A stretch of 64,000 nucleotides of DNA, taken from Thermodesulfobacteriota bacterium (lineage in GTDB: Bacteria > Desulfobacterota > BSN033 > UBA1163). Each line of letters opens with the position of its first letter. Positions within the stretch are counted from its first letter, which is position 1. The position numbers were made by a program, and so were the translations under genes. The DNA lies in assembly GCA_026415035.1 (NCBI GenBank), contig JAOAHX010000001.1, positions 186,001-250,000 of the forward strand. The letters are read 5' to 3'. The notes under the pieces are model-generated. The model made no database searches. It saw nothing but the letters and a program-made list of their open reading frames with translations, and was not told where the DNA came from. This document shows, piece by piece, positions 25,682 to 33,038 of this stretch.

Positions 25682-27426
25682 ACCATGCCCTTCTCTGCAG
25701 GGTCGATATCGGTAAAATGTTTCGGACAAAAATGGACCATGGGACAAGGGGAACACAACGGCTGGGTGGGCAAACAGAAACCTTCTGGGGCACCGATTCG
25801 TTTCAACGGGTCCTCGATCTTCAAAGGGTCTTCTGGAAAAACAATCCGGGCGAAGGCCTGGATCTTCTTGTCTCCCATCGAACCCTTCCCTTGGTATAGG
25901 TCAAAGAGTGGATGGACCACGCCTAATCGGGCGGCCACGCGAAAGAGCCCCTCTTGAACATCAACCTCCAGATCCGAAATATCCGGGACGATTTCGGGAG
26001 CTTCGTCATGGAGGAGCCGGATGACCCAACGGCTGTTCGAACCCGTCATATGGGGAATGGTGCGGATCAGACGATCCAGGTCCGTGGTCTTCCATCCTTC
26101 CCTTTCCAAGATCCGATTGGCCACCTCCTTAAGCCTGGGGATGGCTCGAATATAGAGTTCTCTCCACACCTCCGGTGGAAAGAAGAGGTCTCCCTGCAGA
26201 ACAGGGATGTCTTTTTCTGAAATCTCCTCTTGAAGGGTCGGTGGGAAGACCTTTTGAGTATTATCGAGAGCCACCGAGGTGAGATGGGATTGGTTGAAGC
26301 GTGCGTAGATCAAGGCGGCCAAGAGAAACCCTCGGATCTGGCCCCGATCCTTCTCTCTTGGAAGAGTTCGGTACCACGAAAGGAACGGATCTTTGGAACG
26401 TGGATCCATCTCCTCAACGGTCCGACGAAAGGCCTCGAGCCAGGGATAGGTCGATGATTCTCCGGGTTCGAGAAGCTTAAGGTCAGAGAGGCTTTCGGCG
26501 CTCCCCTTTCCATCGATCCTGACCGGGGTCTGGAAAGGTCCCTCCATCTCTTCTTCGGTCACATCCAGGCGAAGCTCTTCTTTTTGATGCCCTTCCAACC
26601 GACCGGAATCCTCCCTGGGAATCGGTCCCTCCCCAGGGGATTCGACGAGGATCTCCTCCTCCCGTCGATCTTGGCTTGGAGCGGAATAGAGGTCTTCCTT
26701 CTTTTCCTCTTCGCTCCATTCGGCCTGGAAGATGTCCGGCCCCATTTCCGAGACCTCCTTCGCCTCCTCAACCCCTTTCTCTCGATCCTCTTGGGCGGCC
26801 ATCGGTTTAGGGATCGTGAATGGCACCTCGACCCAGTCCCTCCTCTTTCGAGAATCCTTCACGGAGAGAAGGCTTCCCGAAGCGGTCTTGAAGGCCAGAC
26901 CAAATGTCTTGACCGGAAGATCTCTTTCGAAAAGGGCTTTAAACGGCGCCGAGGCGTTCAAAGGTAGGGGGTCAAAGGGAAGCGGGATCTCTTCGAATGC
27001 GAGCAGCTCGTGATGTTCATCCAGGGCTTGGATCAGCGCCCAAACCTCGTTCAGTTCTTTGGGAGAAATGTTCTTGACCTTCCCGAGGACTTGCCAGTAG
27101 CCCTCGGAGGTCCTTCGGACCATCGCCGATTCGAGCGCCAAGGCGCCATTCCCTTCGGGGTGGGGCTCAAGAGCGATAGGGCATAGGGACCGCCGCCTCT
27201 CGATAGAAACGGAAGCCCCGAATTGCTCGAGAGCCTTGGCCAGTCGCTCAGCCTTTTTAAAAGGGATGTCTTTTTTAATAACGATCGGGCTACGTTGCGC
27301 GATGTTGATTAACTGTTGAAGAGGGAGTCCGTATTTTTCCGAAAATCGACTGCAGAAAGAGAGTCTCTCCTCTTCTGAGTTCTGCCCGATCCCCTCAAGA
27401 ATCACCCGATAGAGCTTCTCTTCCAT
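25666..27426 (-). CDS. Multidomain protein with endonuclease III-type [4Fe-4S] signature
   Basis: The 586-aa protein is a mosaic. About residues 5-75 resemble the L7/L12 C-terminal-like fold (SPIVIKKDIPFKKAERL, ALEQFGASVSIE). About 95-190 look like an FxLYD-type beta domain (VLGKVKNISPKELNEVW). About 190-310 are acidic and low-complexity. About 320-586 resemble a HhH-GPD DNA glycosylase: TIPHMTGSNSRWVIRLL and EGLFRVAARLGV align with the HhH and FRVxNRLG regions of Nth. The end carries C551-x6-C558-x2-C561-x5-C567, exactly the Nth/MutY cluster spacing. The Lys and Asp catalytic residues of Nth do not appear conserved. Function is unknown. It is coupled to two PilZ genes. Confidence 0.7.
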   Translation of the reverse strand: MEEKLYRVILEGIGQNSEEERLSFCSRFSEKYGLPLQQLINIAQRSPIVIKKDIPFKKAERLAKALEQFGASVSIERRRSLCPIALEPHPEGNGALALESAMVRRTSEGYWQVLGKVKNISPKELNEVWALIQALDEHHELLAFEEIPLPFDPLPLNASAPFKALFERDLPVKTFGLAFKTASGSLLSVKDSRKRRDWVEVPFTIPKPMAAQEDREKGVEEAKEVSEMGPDIFQAEWSEEEKKEDLYSAPSQDRREEEILVESPGEGPIPREDSGRLEGHQKEELRLDVTEEEMEGPFQTPVRIDGKGSAESLSDLKLLEPGESSTYPWLEAFRRTVEEMDPRSKDPFLSWYRTLPREKDRGQIRGFLLAALIYARFNQSHLTSVALDNTQKVFPPTLQEEISEKDIPVLQGDLFFPPEVWRELYIRAIPRLKEVANRILEREGWKTTDLDRLIRTIPHMTGSNSRWVIRLLHDEAPEIVPDISDLEVDVQEGLFRVAARLGVVHPLFDLYQGKGSMGDKKIQAFARIVFPEDPLKIEDPLKRIGAPEGFCLPTQPLCSPCPMVHFCPKHFTDIDPAEKGMVWKPL

Positions 27427-27519
27427 TTTTTCGGTTCTCTCACTTCATCTGATGGCCTCTTGGACAAACCGTCCCTAAAAGCTACGCGATCTTCGGGATG
27501 GAGAAGACAATCCTTAATT

Positions 27520-27548
27520 CTATTAATTTTTAAAAAAAGTCAAGTCAA
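27520..27548 (-). promoter_or_regulatory. Promoter of the Fe-S fusion/PilZ operon
   Basis: On the minus strand, TTGACT (27543-27548), a 17-base spacer and TAATAG (27520-27525). A second TTGACT overlaps it at 27538-27543. The leader to the ATG at 27426 is about 85 bases. The gap 27427-27621 holds nothing else that I can support. Confidence 0.55.
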
Positions 27549-27621
27549 TTTTTGGGATCCACGAAGACCGGGGGGAAAACTTGAAGACCTTTAGGAAGGG
27601 AGGCGCGGTTTCGGGACTGGG

Positions 27622-28086
27622 CTATTTCCCGATCTCCTTGAGCAATTGGATCAAGCGATTGTAATCCGCCTCTTCGATGTGGACGAACTGGAGGCCATAA
27701 CGATATTCTCCATAGCTCTCCCTGGCAGCAAAATCAGACCACACGATTTTGGCCACCGCCTTGATCGTGTTGAACTCCAAGCCCTGGACGTAAAGAATCT
27801 CTATTTTAAGGAGCTCACCGATCGCCAACCGCTGGGGTAAATACACCAGAAGTCCACCCTCGCTCACATTGGCGACCATTCCTCCGTAGGTTTCCTTTTC
27901 TTCGATCCGCGAGTAATCGAGGGGGAACTCCGCGGCATACCGGGGGTGTTTCCTCTTCTCAACGGCAAAGACCCCCATTCTTTTTTCTGGGTTTGTTCTG
28001 TTGTTCATGACCATAAATTGTGCATATTCAATGCCATCTACAGGAAATGGGGTTTGCAAATGAGATTTAGAGTCTAATTTGGTCAT
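27622..28086 (-). CDS. PilZ domain protein
   Basis: The ORF is up to 154 aa, with a PilZ domain from about residue 42: EKRKHPRYAAEFPLDY (RxxxR), NVSEGGLLVYLP and YRYGLQFVHIEEADYN. No ribosome site fits the first ATG, and internal ATGs at 28014, 28008 and 27978 are alternatives, so the N-terminus is uncertain. A role in c-di-GMP binding is expected from the intact motifs. It is the third PilZ gene within 3.3 kb and is separated from the Fe-S fusion gene by its own intergenic region. Confidence 0.8.
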   Translation of the reverse strand: MTKLDSKSHLQTPFPVDGIEYAQFMVMNNRTNPEKRMGVFAVEKRKHPRYAAEFPLDYSRIEEKETYGGMVANVSEGGLLVYLPQRLAIGELLKIEILYVQGLEFNTIKAVAKIVWSDFAARESYGEYRYGLQFVHIEEADYNRLIQLLKEIGK

Positions 28087-28251
28087 TTTTTTGCCAAGGC
28101 GGTATCTTTATTTGCGGTTTTTTGTAAAAATAAGAATTTGCAAAAAAAATACCAAATATATAAAATTTTTTATTTTTGTGAACATTAAAAAAATGTCTGT
28201 AAATTCAATTGGTTATTAAATTACCTATCCAATGCCTATGAAAAAATTTTT
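28087..28251 (+). other. Very AT-rich intergenic stretch
   Basis: This gap is dominated by A and T tracts, in contrast to the GC-rich coding around it. A 14-base perfect palindrome, GAAAAAATTTTTTC (28240-28253), overlaps the stop codon of the DUF4124 gene. It may contain the promoter of the PilZ gene, but no unambiguous -35/-10 pair was found. Confidence 0.5.
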
Positions 28252-28776
28252 TCACTTGACCCATTCGGCCTTGGCTTTATAGAATTCTGCCTCCTCCGGG
28301 ATCTTTTTCTCCAACATCATTTTGGCCTCTTCGGTCAAGCTCCTGTAATGATCCATCTCTTGTTTGATCCTGTCCCTTTCTTGCCGGATCTGTTGCCTCG
28401 CGATGGTAGTCTTCGCATCGTTGAATTTTTCGGTAAGCTCGTTATATTTGACTCTCAATTCCTCCAATTTTTCTTGGGCCGATTTCAACCGCTTCCTCCA
28501 TTCTTCGACTCGGTTTCTCCAGTATTCTTCACCCCTTCCCAACCGGTCCTTATAAGGCTCGCCCTTGCTCTCTCTCGGGGAGGCCTCCCCTGATCTGAGC
28601 GCGGGCCTTTCTTCCTTCACCCCGACTTCATCTGCCTTTGACCGGTATTTTTCGGGGACATTGGTTGGGTCGTCGGTAAAATGGACCACCCCTTTCTCGT
28701 CTACCCATTTATAGATCTGGCCATAACTCACTTTGGTTATGCCGATTATGAGGAGAAAAAGGAGTAATTTTTTCAT
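28252..28776 (-). CDS. DUF4124 domain exported protein with coiled coil
   Basis: The protein of about 174 aa has a short signal peptide (MKKLLLFLLIIGITKVSYG) followed at once by the DUF4124 motif IYKWVDEKGVVHFTDDP. A charged linker and a long coiled coil (about 85-165, EEWRKRLKSAQEKLEELRVKY and onwards) follow. DUF4124 proteins are periplasmic or envelope proteins of unknown role, common in proteobacteria. The ATG at 28776 has GAGG before it; a start three codons upstream is possible. Its promoter side faces the divergent small RNA. Confidence 0.8.
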   Translation of the reverse strand: MKKLLLFLLIIGITKVSYGQIYKWVDEKGVVHFTDDPTNVPEKYRSKADEVGVKEERPALRSGEASPRESKGEPYKDRLGRGEEYWRNRVEEWRKRLKSAQEKLEELRVKYNELTEKFNDAKTTIARQQIRQERDRIKQEMDHYRSLTEEAKMMLEKKIPEEAEFYKAKAEWVK

Positions 28777-28820
28777 CGGCCTCATTTCAGCAAATTTTAT
28801 GCCACTTTTTTATTTTTCCA

Positions 28821-28849
28821 TTGATATTTTCGAGGATATCTTTTATAAT
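28821..28849 (+). promoter_or_regulatory. Consensus promoter of the candidate small RNA
   Basis: TTGATA (28821-28826), a 17-base spacer and a perfect TATAAT (28844-28849). The first base of the predicted transcript, seven bases past the -10, is G28856, which is also the first base of hairpin 1. No coding sequence follows, which points to an RNA gene. Confidence 0.75.
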
Positions 28850-28855
28850 ATATCT

Positions 28856-28954
28856 GCCGGTACATCAAACCATATCACCTCCTATTTCACCCCCATTTGG
28901 TGTACTGGCGGGGATCAGTTATGGCCCTCCTCTAACTGATCCCTTTTTATTTTT
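28856..28954 (+). ncRNA. Candidate small regulatory RNA with anti-Shine-Dalgarno loops
   Basis: The predicted transcript of about 99 nt consists almost entirely of two hairpins. Hairpin 1 pairs 28856-28869 with 28896-28909 (14 continuous pairs, two of them G-U) around a 26-nt unpaired loop. That loop contains AUCACCUCCU (28874-28883), ten bases identical to the anti-SD tail of 16S rRNA, plus a CACCCCC run. Hairpin 2 (28911-28943) is the terminator, and its loop also has CCCUCCUC. A consensus promoter starts exactly at the hairpin and a U-tract ends it. CU-rich loops of this kind in known small RNAs (for example RsaE and cuckoo-type RNAs) block ribosome binding sites. A similar role is inferred. 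No known family could be assigned. Confidence 0.7.
28911..28954 (+). terminator. Intrinsic terminator of the small RNA
   Basis: An 11-bp perfect stem, GGGATCAGTTA/TAACTGATCCC (28911-28921 and 28933-28943), with loop TGGCCCTCCTC, is followed by TTTTTATTTTT. The T-tract is on the plus strand only, which fixes the direction. Confidence 0.85.
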
Positions 28955-29212
28955 CACGAAAAATTTCCGTTTCTATAAAACAATCCCAACCATAAATCAA
29001 CCCCAAAAAATTTAAAAGTGGATTGATATCGATCTGTTTCAATCGGTTTTCACAATTTTTGTTCATACCCTGTTGAAAACCGGAGCTCTTCCCCCCGGCA
29101 GATGCCTTTTGGCCTTAGGATTTATCATTTCGCCTATTTTTTGGGCATCAAAAATCCTTTGATTTTTGCTTTGTTGGAAAATTCTTGGATGGGGATTGGG
29201 GCGATGGCCCTT
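28955..29212 (+). other. AT-rich gap between the small RNA and the VWA gene
   Basis: No gene is seen on either strand. It holds a 9-bp inverted repeat CGGTTTTCA/TGAAAACCG (29044-29052 and 29074-29082) and an 8-bp hairpin CAAAAATC/GATTTTTG (29149-29168). The latter might serve as a weak terminator for the minus-strand VWA operon. A short plus-strand ORF that runs into the VWA gene is judged spurious. Confidence 0.45.
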
Positions 29213-30838
29213 CTACCGGTTTTTCTCGAGGGGGTTGAAATACTCCCGAATCCTGCCCAGCACGATATGGGGGATGTCCTCCTTCTTTTTTACGAGGAAG
29301 AGGCTGATGTTCTTTTTCTTTTCGACGGCCTTCCCAAAGCGTGAGGCGTAGGGATTTTCACCGATATGCACAGCGGTCACCCGGTTTTGGATCTTTCCAA
29401 AAAAACTGATCAACGATTCCAGATTGGTGATCTTCATGTCCGTGATGATAAAGAGATCGGGTTCCTTTTTCCTTTTGATCAACGGAAGGATGTCCTCCAG
29501 GTCAAGCGCCGTCCCCCCGCCGAAATATTTACACAAGGCCCGGTAAATCTCCTGACGATTGGTTGTATAATCGAGGATCTCCCGCCCTCCCATGGGTGCA
29601 TCGCTGAAATTGTACACGGCCACCTTCGAATTGTTCTTGAGATAGGCATTGGTGACACAAGCCGCTCCCAGAACGGCATAGGAGAGGTTTTTTCGAGGGT
29701 TGATCATGCTTCCAGACGAATCGATGATGATGAGGCAGTCTGGTGTGCCCTCCATCCTCCCTCGACCCACCCCCTCTTTCTTCTTCCAGGTCTGGGTGAT
29801 CCCGGGCATAATTTTCCCGAAGCTGGTCCAGATGTCGATATCCTGGAACGGGGCCCCCACCTCCCAAGGGGCATGGGAATGGGGGTGGAGAACACCCGAT
29901 GATTCGAGAGGAAGTTTTTTAAGGGGGATGGAATAATTCTCGGCCAGTTTCATGTAAAAAAGAATATCGGCATCGATGGCCGTTCCCTTGCCACGCCCCA
30001 TGCCCCCTTCCATTCCGTATCCTACTTCTTTCAGCTCTGAGGAGAAATCTTCGACCACCTCTCTGAATTCCGAGAGGACCATGGTTTTTTGAGCGTAATC
30101 CCTCAACCCCTGATCGATCTCCTCATAGGTATAGTGGTTCAAGTCATGCTCTCCCAGGGGGTTGGAATCCCCCTTCCCTCCGCCGGACTCCTTCCTTTGC
30201 TGCTCCATGACGAGAAGGGGTTTGATCGACCGGGCAAACTTCCGGATGCTTTCCATCCATCGGGACCGGTCCAGATAGGGGATTCTCGCAAGCCTCCGGA
30301 TGACCTCCTCGTGGGCTTTCTTGGAGGTGGAGATGCCCAGATCGACCCCCCAGATTTTTTGGTAGACCGAGGCGATCACCTCCTCCACCGGGCCTTTTTT
30401 TAAGTTTCGATACAGTTCGGGGATGTCGGTCGGACGTTTCTTGACACAATGGGTGTCGGCGATCATATCGATAAAATGGGCGGCGGCCCGTTTAGCAATC
30501 TCCTTGTCGCCCATCACTTTCTTGGCCTCTGCGTAAAGGGAGAGGTGAGTTTGAAAATCCCATGGGCAGAAGGTATAGTGAGTGATCCCGTGGTCCAGGA
30601 GGGCCTCGATCAGCACCTCCTCATCCATCTTCCCCTTCATGGTCGTGACGAAGGCGGGATTGATGGTCAGCTGCTTCTCTTTCATCTCCAAGCCGACCCT
30701 ATCGTTCCCCTCGTTGCCTTCGCCACCTTTGTCCTCGATCTTCCCCACCTTCGGCATGGGGATCTCGGGATAGAGGTGCTTTCTCCGGAGCCTGGGCCAC
30801 ATTTCTTCAATGAGGGCTTGGATCCTTTCCTCTTCCAT
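29213..30838 (-). CDS. VWA (von Willebrand factor A) domain protein
   Basis: The soluble 541-aa protein has a C-terminal VWA domain with a complete MIDAS: DSSGSM at 373-378, the Thr of GGGTALD near 443 and ITDMK near 467. The N-terminal 300 residues are charged, with a DHGITHYTFCPWD segment reminiscent of the inactive metallopeptidase-like regions that precede some VWA domains (DUF2201-type), but this is weak. The start MEEERIQ at 30838 follows AGAGGAAGG. It is the last gene of the MoxR-GXGXG-VWA set. Pairing of MoxR ATPases with VWA proteins is well established (for example RavA/ViaA), usually for metal insertion or complex remodelling. Confidence 0.85.
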   Translation of the reverse strand: MEEERIQALIEEMWPRLRRKHLYPEIPMPKVGKIEDKGGEGNEGNDRVGLEMKEKQLTINPAFVTTMKGKMDEEVLIEALLDHGITHYTFCPWDFQTHLSLYAEAKKVMGDKEIAKRAAAHFIDMIADTHCVKKRPTDIPELYRNLKKGPVEEVIASVYQKIWGVDLGISTSKKAHEEVIRRLARIPYLDRSRWMESIRKFARSIKPLLVMEQQRKESGGGKGDSNPLGEHDLNHYTYEEIDQGLRDYAQKTMVLSEFREVVEDFSSELKEVGYGMEGGMGRGKGTAIDADILFYMKLAENYSIPLKKLPLESSGVLHPHSHAPWEVGAPFQDIDIWTSFGKIMPGITQTWKKKEGVGRGRMEGTPDCLIIIDSSGSMINPRKNLSYAVLGAACVTNAYLKNNSKVAVYNFSDAPMGGREILDYTTNRQEIYRALCKYFGGGTALDLEDILPLIKRKKEPDLFIITDMKITNLESLISFFGKIQNRVTAVHIGENPYASRFGKAVEKKKNISLFLVKKKEDIPHIVLGRIREYFNPLEKNR

Positions 30839-30853
30839 CCTTCCTCTCACCCT

Positions 30854-31606
30854 TTAGTAATATTGGTTGGGGAATCGGGCCTTTCCTGGGTAGACGAGCC
30901 GATCCCTCTCGTATATTTTCCCCTCGACGATATTCCCGAGCCCCCTCACTCTCCCTTCCGCATAGATCTCGCCACCCATCATCCATTCGCCGGTATGAAG
31001 ACCGATATTCTTTCGGACAAGAATCTTTCCGGAGCGCATCCCCGCCCCGGTCCAATTCTTTGTATTTCCTTCGATGATCAACTCGCCCCCCTCGAGGCCG
31101 ATCCCGGTAAAATCGCCGGTATCGCCCTCGATGATCAATCGCTTCCCTTTGGGAAGACGGAATCCGATGAGGTTGATCTCCGTCTTGAGCTCCGAAAGTT
31201 TCAATACGATCTCCTCCTCCTTCGCATAATTGCAGAGGGCGGAGATGTAGATCCCGGCCGGTCCCGGAATCAGGTAGGGGCCCTTCTGGGGGCTCTCGAG
31301 GGCGAAACAGAAGTCTTCGATGTCCTCGGCCGTATAATCGATCTCCTTCACATATTTCTCTGCCACCTCATAGGCTCGAATGATTGTATTGTACTGGACC
31401 ATCCAGACCAGTTCCTTCGCCTCTTCTTCGAGAAGCTTTTCGTAGCCCTGGCGGATCTGATTCATGGTCGCCTCGGTCGTCTGAACGATCCGGTCCAGAG
31501 GGATCTCTTTCGGTTGATAAGTATAGGTCGTAAATTCCTCAAAAGGATTGAGGAGTCGCCGTAGTCCCTGTCCGAGAGAGAGATTCACGGAATCGTCACG
31601 GTCCAT
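30854..31606 (-). CDS. GXGXG beta-helix protein (glutamate synthase C-terminal/FwdC-like)
   Basis: In this 250-aa protein the second half is a run of GxxGxxxGxG-type repeats: EGDTGDFTGIGLEGGELIIEG, GNTKNWTGAGMRSGKILV and HTGEWMMGGEIYAEG. This is the right-handed beta-helix found at the C-terminus of glutamate synthase and in subunit C of formylmethanofuran dehydrogenase. The first half is helical and unassigned. No glutamate synthase or formylmethanofuran dehydrogenase catalytic subunit is present nearby. It sits 11 bases after the AAA gene and 15 bases before the VWA gene, so it is part of that operon and probably a structural or substrate component of the machine. Confidence 0.78.
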   Translation of the reverse strand: MDRDDSVNLSLGQGLRRLLNPFEEFTTYTYQPKEIPLDRIVQTTEATMNQIRQGYEKLLEEEAKELVWMVQYNTIIRAYEVAEKYVKEIDYTAEDIEDFCFALESPQKGPYLIPGPAGIYISALCNYAKEEEIVLKLSELKTEINLIGFRLPKGKRLIIEGDTGDFTGIGLEGGELIIEGNTKNWTGAGMRSGKILVRKNIGLHTGEWMMGGEIYAEGRVRGLGNIVEGKIYERDRLVYPGKARFPNQYY

Positions 31607-31617
31607 AAGGCCCCCGA

Positions 31618-32958
31618 TCAGGGCTGGATCTTCCGGTGGCGGAGATCCTTCTTGATTTCAGCATAGATGGGGTGGTCCCCTTCCAGCGGCTCCAAAGACT
31701 CCCCCTGAAAAATCTTGGACCCCAAGGCCAGGGCATCCTTCAAGTGCTCGCTCTGCTCCCTGTAGCGCTGAGAAACGATCCTCACCGCTTCCTTGGCGAG
31801 GAAGATCTGGAAGGGATCATCCCGCTTGGTCTTCTCCTTCTGGGAGAGCACCTCCTCTTTCCATTGAATCCGATGGGAGAGGGCAAAGGGGGTGATGGCT
31901 TTGACATGTTCGAGGTCGATTTCCGAATCGCCCAAAAACCAAGCCAACCCCTGGGAATAGAGCTTGATCGAGGCGGGGAGACGGTTGGAGGCGCAATTTT
32001 TGATTTGGTGGCAGAGATAGCCCGTATAGTGGCATCCTTCCTCACAATGTTCGACGATCCTCTTCTGTCCGTAGCGATCACAGAAGGAGAGCTCGGCCAG
32101 CAGCATCCGGGTGAAGGCACTTGCATCCAAATCCCACTCCAGACGGCTCATCTCGGCCCGGATCCGGTCGCGGTCCTCCCGCCGTAGCGGCGCGATCCCC
32201 AGGGCCTCTCGGAGGTAATCCCCGAACATGTTGCAGGCCTCCTCCAGCTTTGGGAGTTTCTTCTCATAGGCGACCTTCGACTTCAGGATGCGATGGAACT
32301 CCTTCTCAAATTTGGGATGCCGGAGGATCTGATCCTTCTCCTTCAATTTGCCGATGGAAAAGGAGAGGTTGGGACCGGGATATCGAGATTCCACGATCAC
32401 GTCGAACCGATCCACGAGGGGGGCGATGATCGTATTCGTGCCCCCGTCCTGATAGTTGGCCGTGGCAAAGAGGCAATACTCTTCGTTGATGATCATCTCG
32501 TTCAGATATTCCCAGTTTCCACGGTCGACGCCATCGAGGATCATGCTCTGTTTGGTCTCGGGAAGGCGGTTGATCTCGTCCACGATCTTGACCGGCACCT
32601 GGGAGAAATTGGACCAGACCACATCCTCCTCCCCCCGGTTCAGTTTCCCGAGGTCGGGTCTTCCGATGATCTTCTCTTCGGTCTGTTCGGGATGGCCCGA
32701 GACCTCGCTTCCCCAGATCACCCCGAGGGGATACTGGTAGATCAAGGAGCAAACAAACTCGGCCGAGGTCGTTTTGCCCAACCCTGGCTCTCCGATGATC
32801 AACTCCTTCCCCCTGACGAGACCGGTCAAAAGGCTCAAAAGGATGGTGGAGTTATACCACTCCCCTTTGATTTCCACATCGGGGCGGTTGAAATAGAGAT
32901 GGTCGCTGATAAATTCATAAATGGTCTTGACCTGTTGTTGATAGCCATTCTTTTCCAC
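31618..32958 (-). CDS. MoxR-like AAA ATPase with four-cysteine cluster
   Basis: The protein is about 446 aa from a GTG start. Walker A is GEPGLGKTT (56-64) and Walker B is VKIVDEIN (123-130). Sensor-type FATANYQ and an RFDVIVE arginine-finger region follow, as in MoxR/RavA ATPases. A C-terminal insert holds Cys305-x3-Cys309-x6-Cys316-x5-Cys322, plus Cys293, which suggests a metal or Fe-S site. An ORF extends 24 codons upstream but covers the promoter; the GTG at 32958 has AAAGAGGG seven bases before it. It forms an operon with the GXGXG and VWA genes. MoxR ATPases usually act as chaperones that load cofactors or remodel enzyme complexes. Confidence 0.82.
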   Translation of the reverse strand: MEKNGYQQQVKTIYEFISDHLYFNRPDVEIKGEWYNSTILLSLLTGLVRGKELIIGEPGLGKTTSAEFVCSLIYQYPLGVIWGSEVSGHPEQTEEKIIGRPDLGKLNRGEEDVVWSNFSQVPVKIVDEINRLPETKQSMILDGVDRGNWEYLNEMIINEEYCLFATANYQDGGTNTIIAPLVDRFDVIVESRYPGPNLSFSIGKLKEKDQILRHPKFEKEFHRILKSKVAYEKKLPKLEEACNMFGDYLREALGIAPLRREDRDRIRAEMSRLEWDLDASAFTRMLLAELSFCDRYGQKRIVEHCEEGCHYTGYLCHQIKNCASNRLPASIKLYSQGLAWFLGDSEIDLEHVKAITPFALSHRIQWKEEVLSQKEKTKRDDPFQIFLAKEAVRIVSQRYREQSEHLKDALALGSKIFQGESLEPLEGDHPIYAEIKKDLRHRKIQP

Positions 32959-33000
32959 GTTCGAACCCTCTTTTTCCCTCAAGTTAAAACACCTAAAAAT

Positions 33001-33030
33001 ATCATAACACGGTCGCTCGTCGAAAGACAA
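33001..33030 (-). promoter_or_regulatory. Promoter of the MoxR-GXGXG-VWA operon
   Basis: On the minus strand, TTGTCT (33025-33030), an 18-base spacer and TATGAT (33001-33006) start nine bases after the HD-gene stop codon. It separates this module from the housekeeping operon upstream and supports the downstream GTG start. Confidence 0.55.
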
Positions 33031-33038
33031 ATCGGAGA

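Noticed and set aside
28850-28890. Minus-strand AGGAGGTGATATG that looks like a perfect ribosome site and start codon
   Set aside because: The reading frame stops after two codons, and the next ATG gives only a 22-codon ORF with no promoter or terminator in that direction. The signal is better explained as the complement of the anti-SD loop of the plus-strand RNA, though it should be kept in mind.
29102-29344. 80-codon plus-strand ORF beside the VWA gene
   Set aside because: More than half of it is antisense to the VWA gene and it has no ribosome site.
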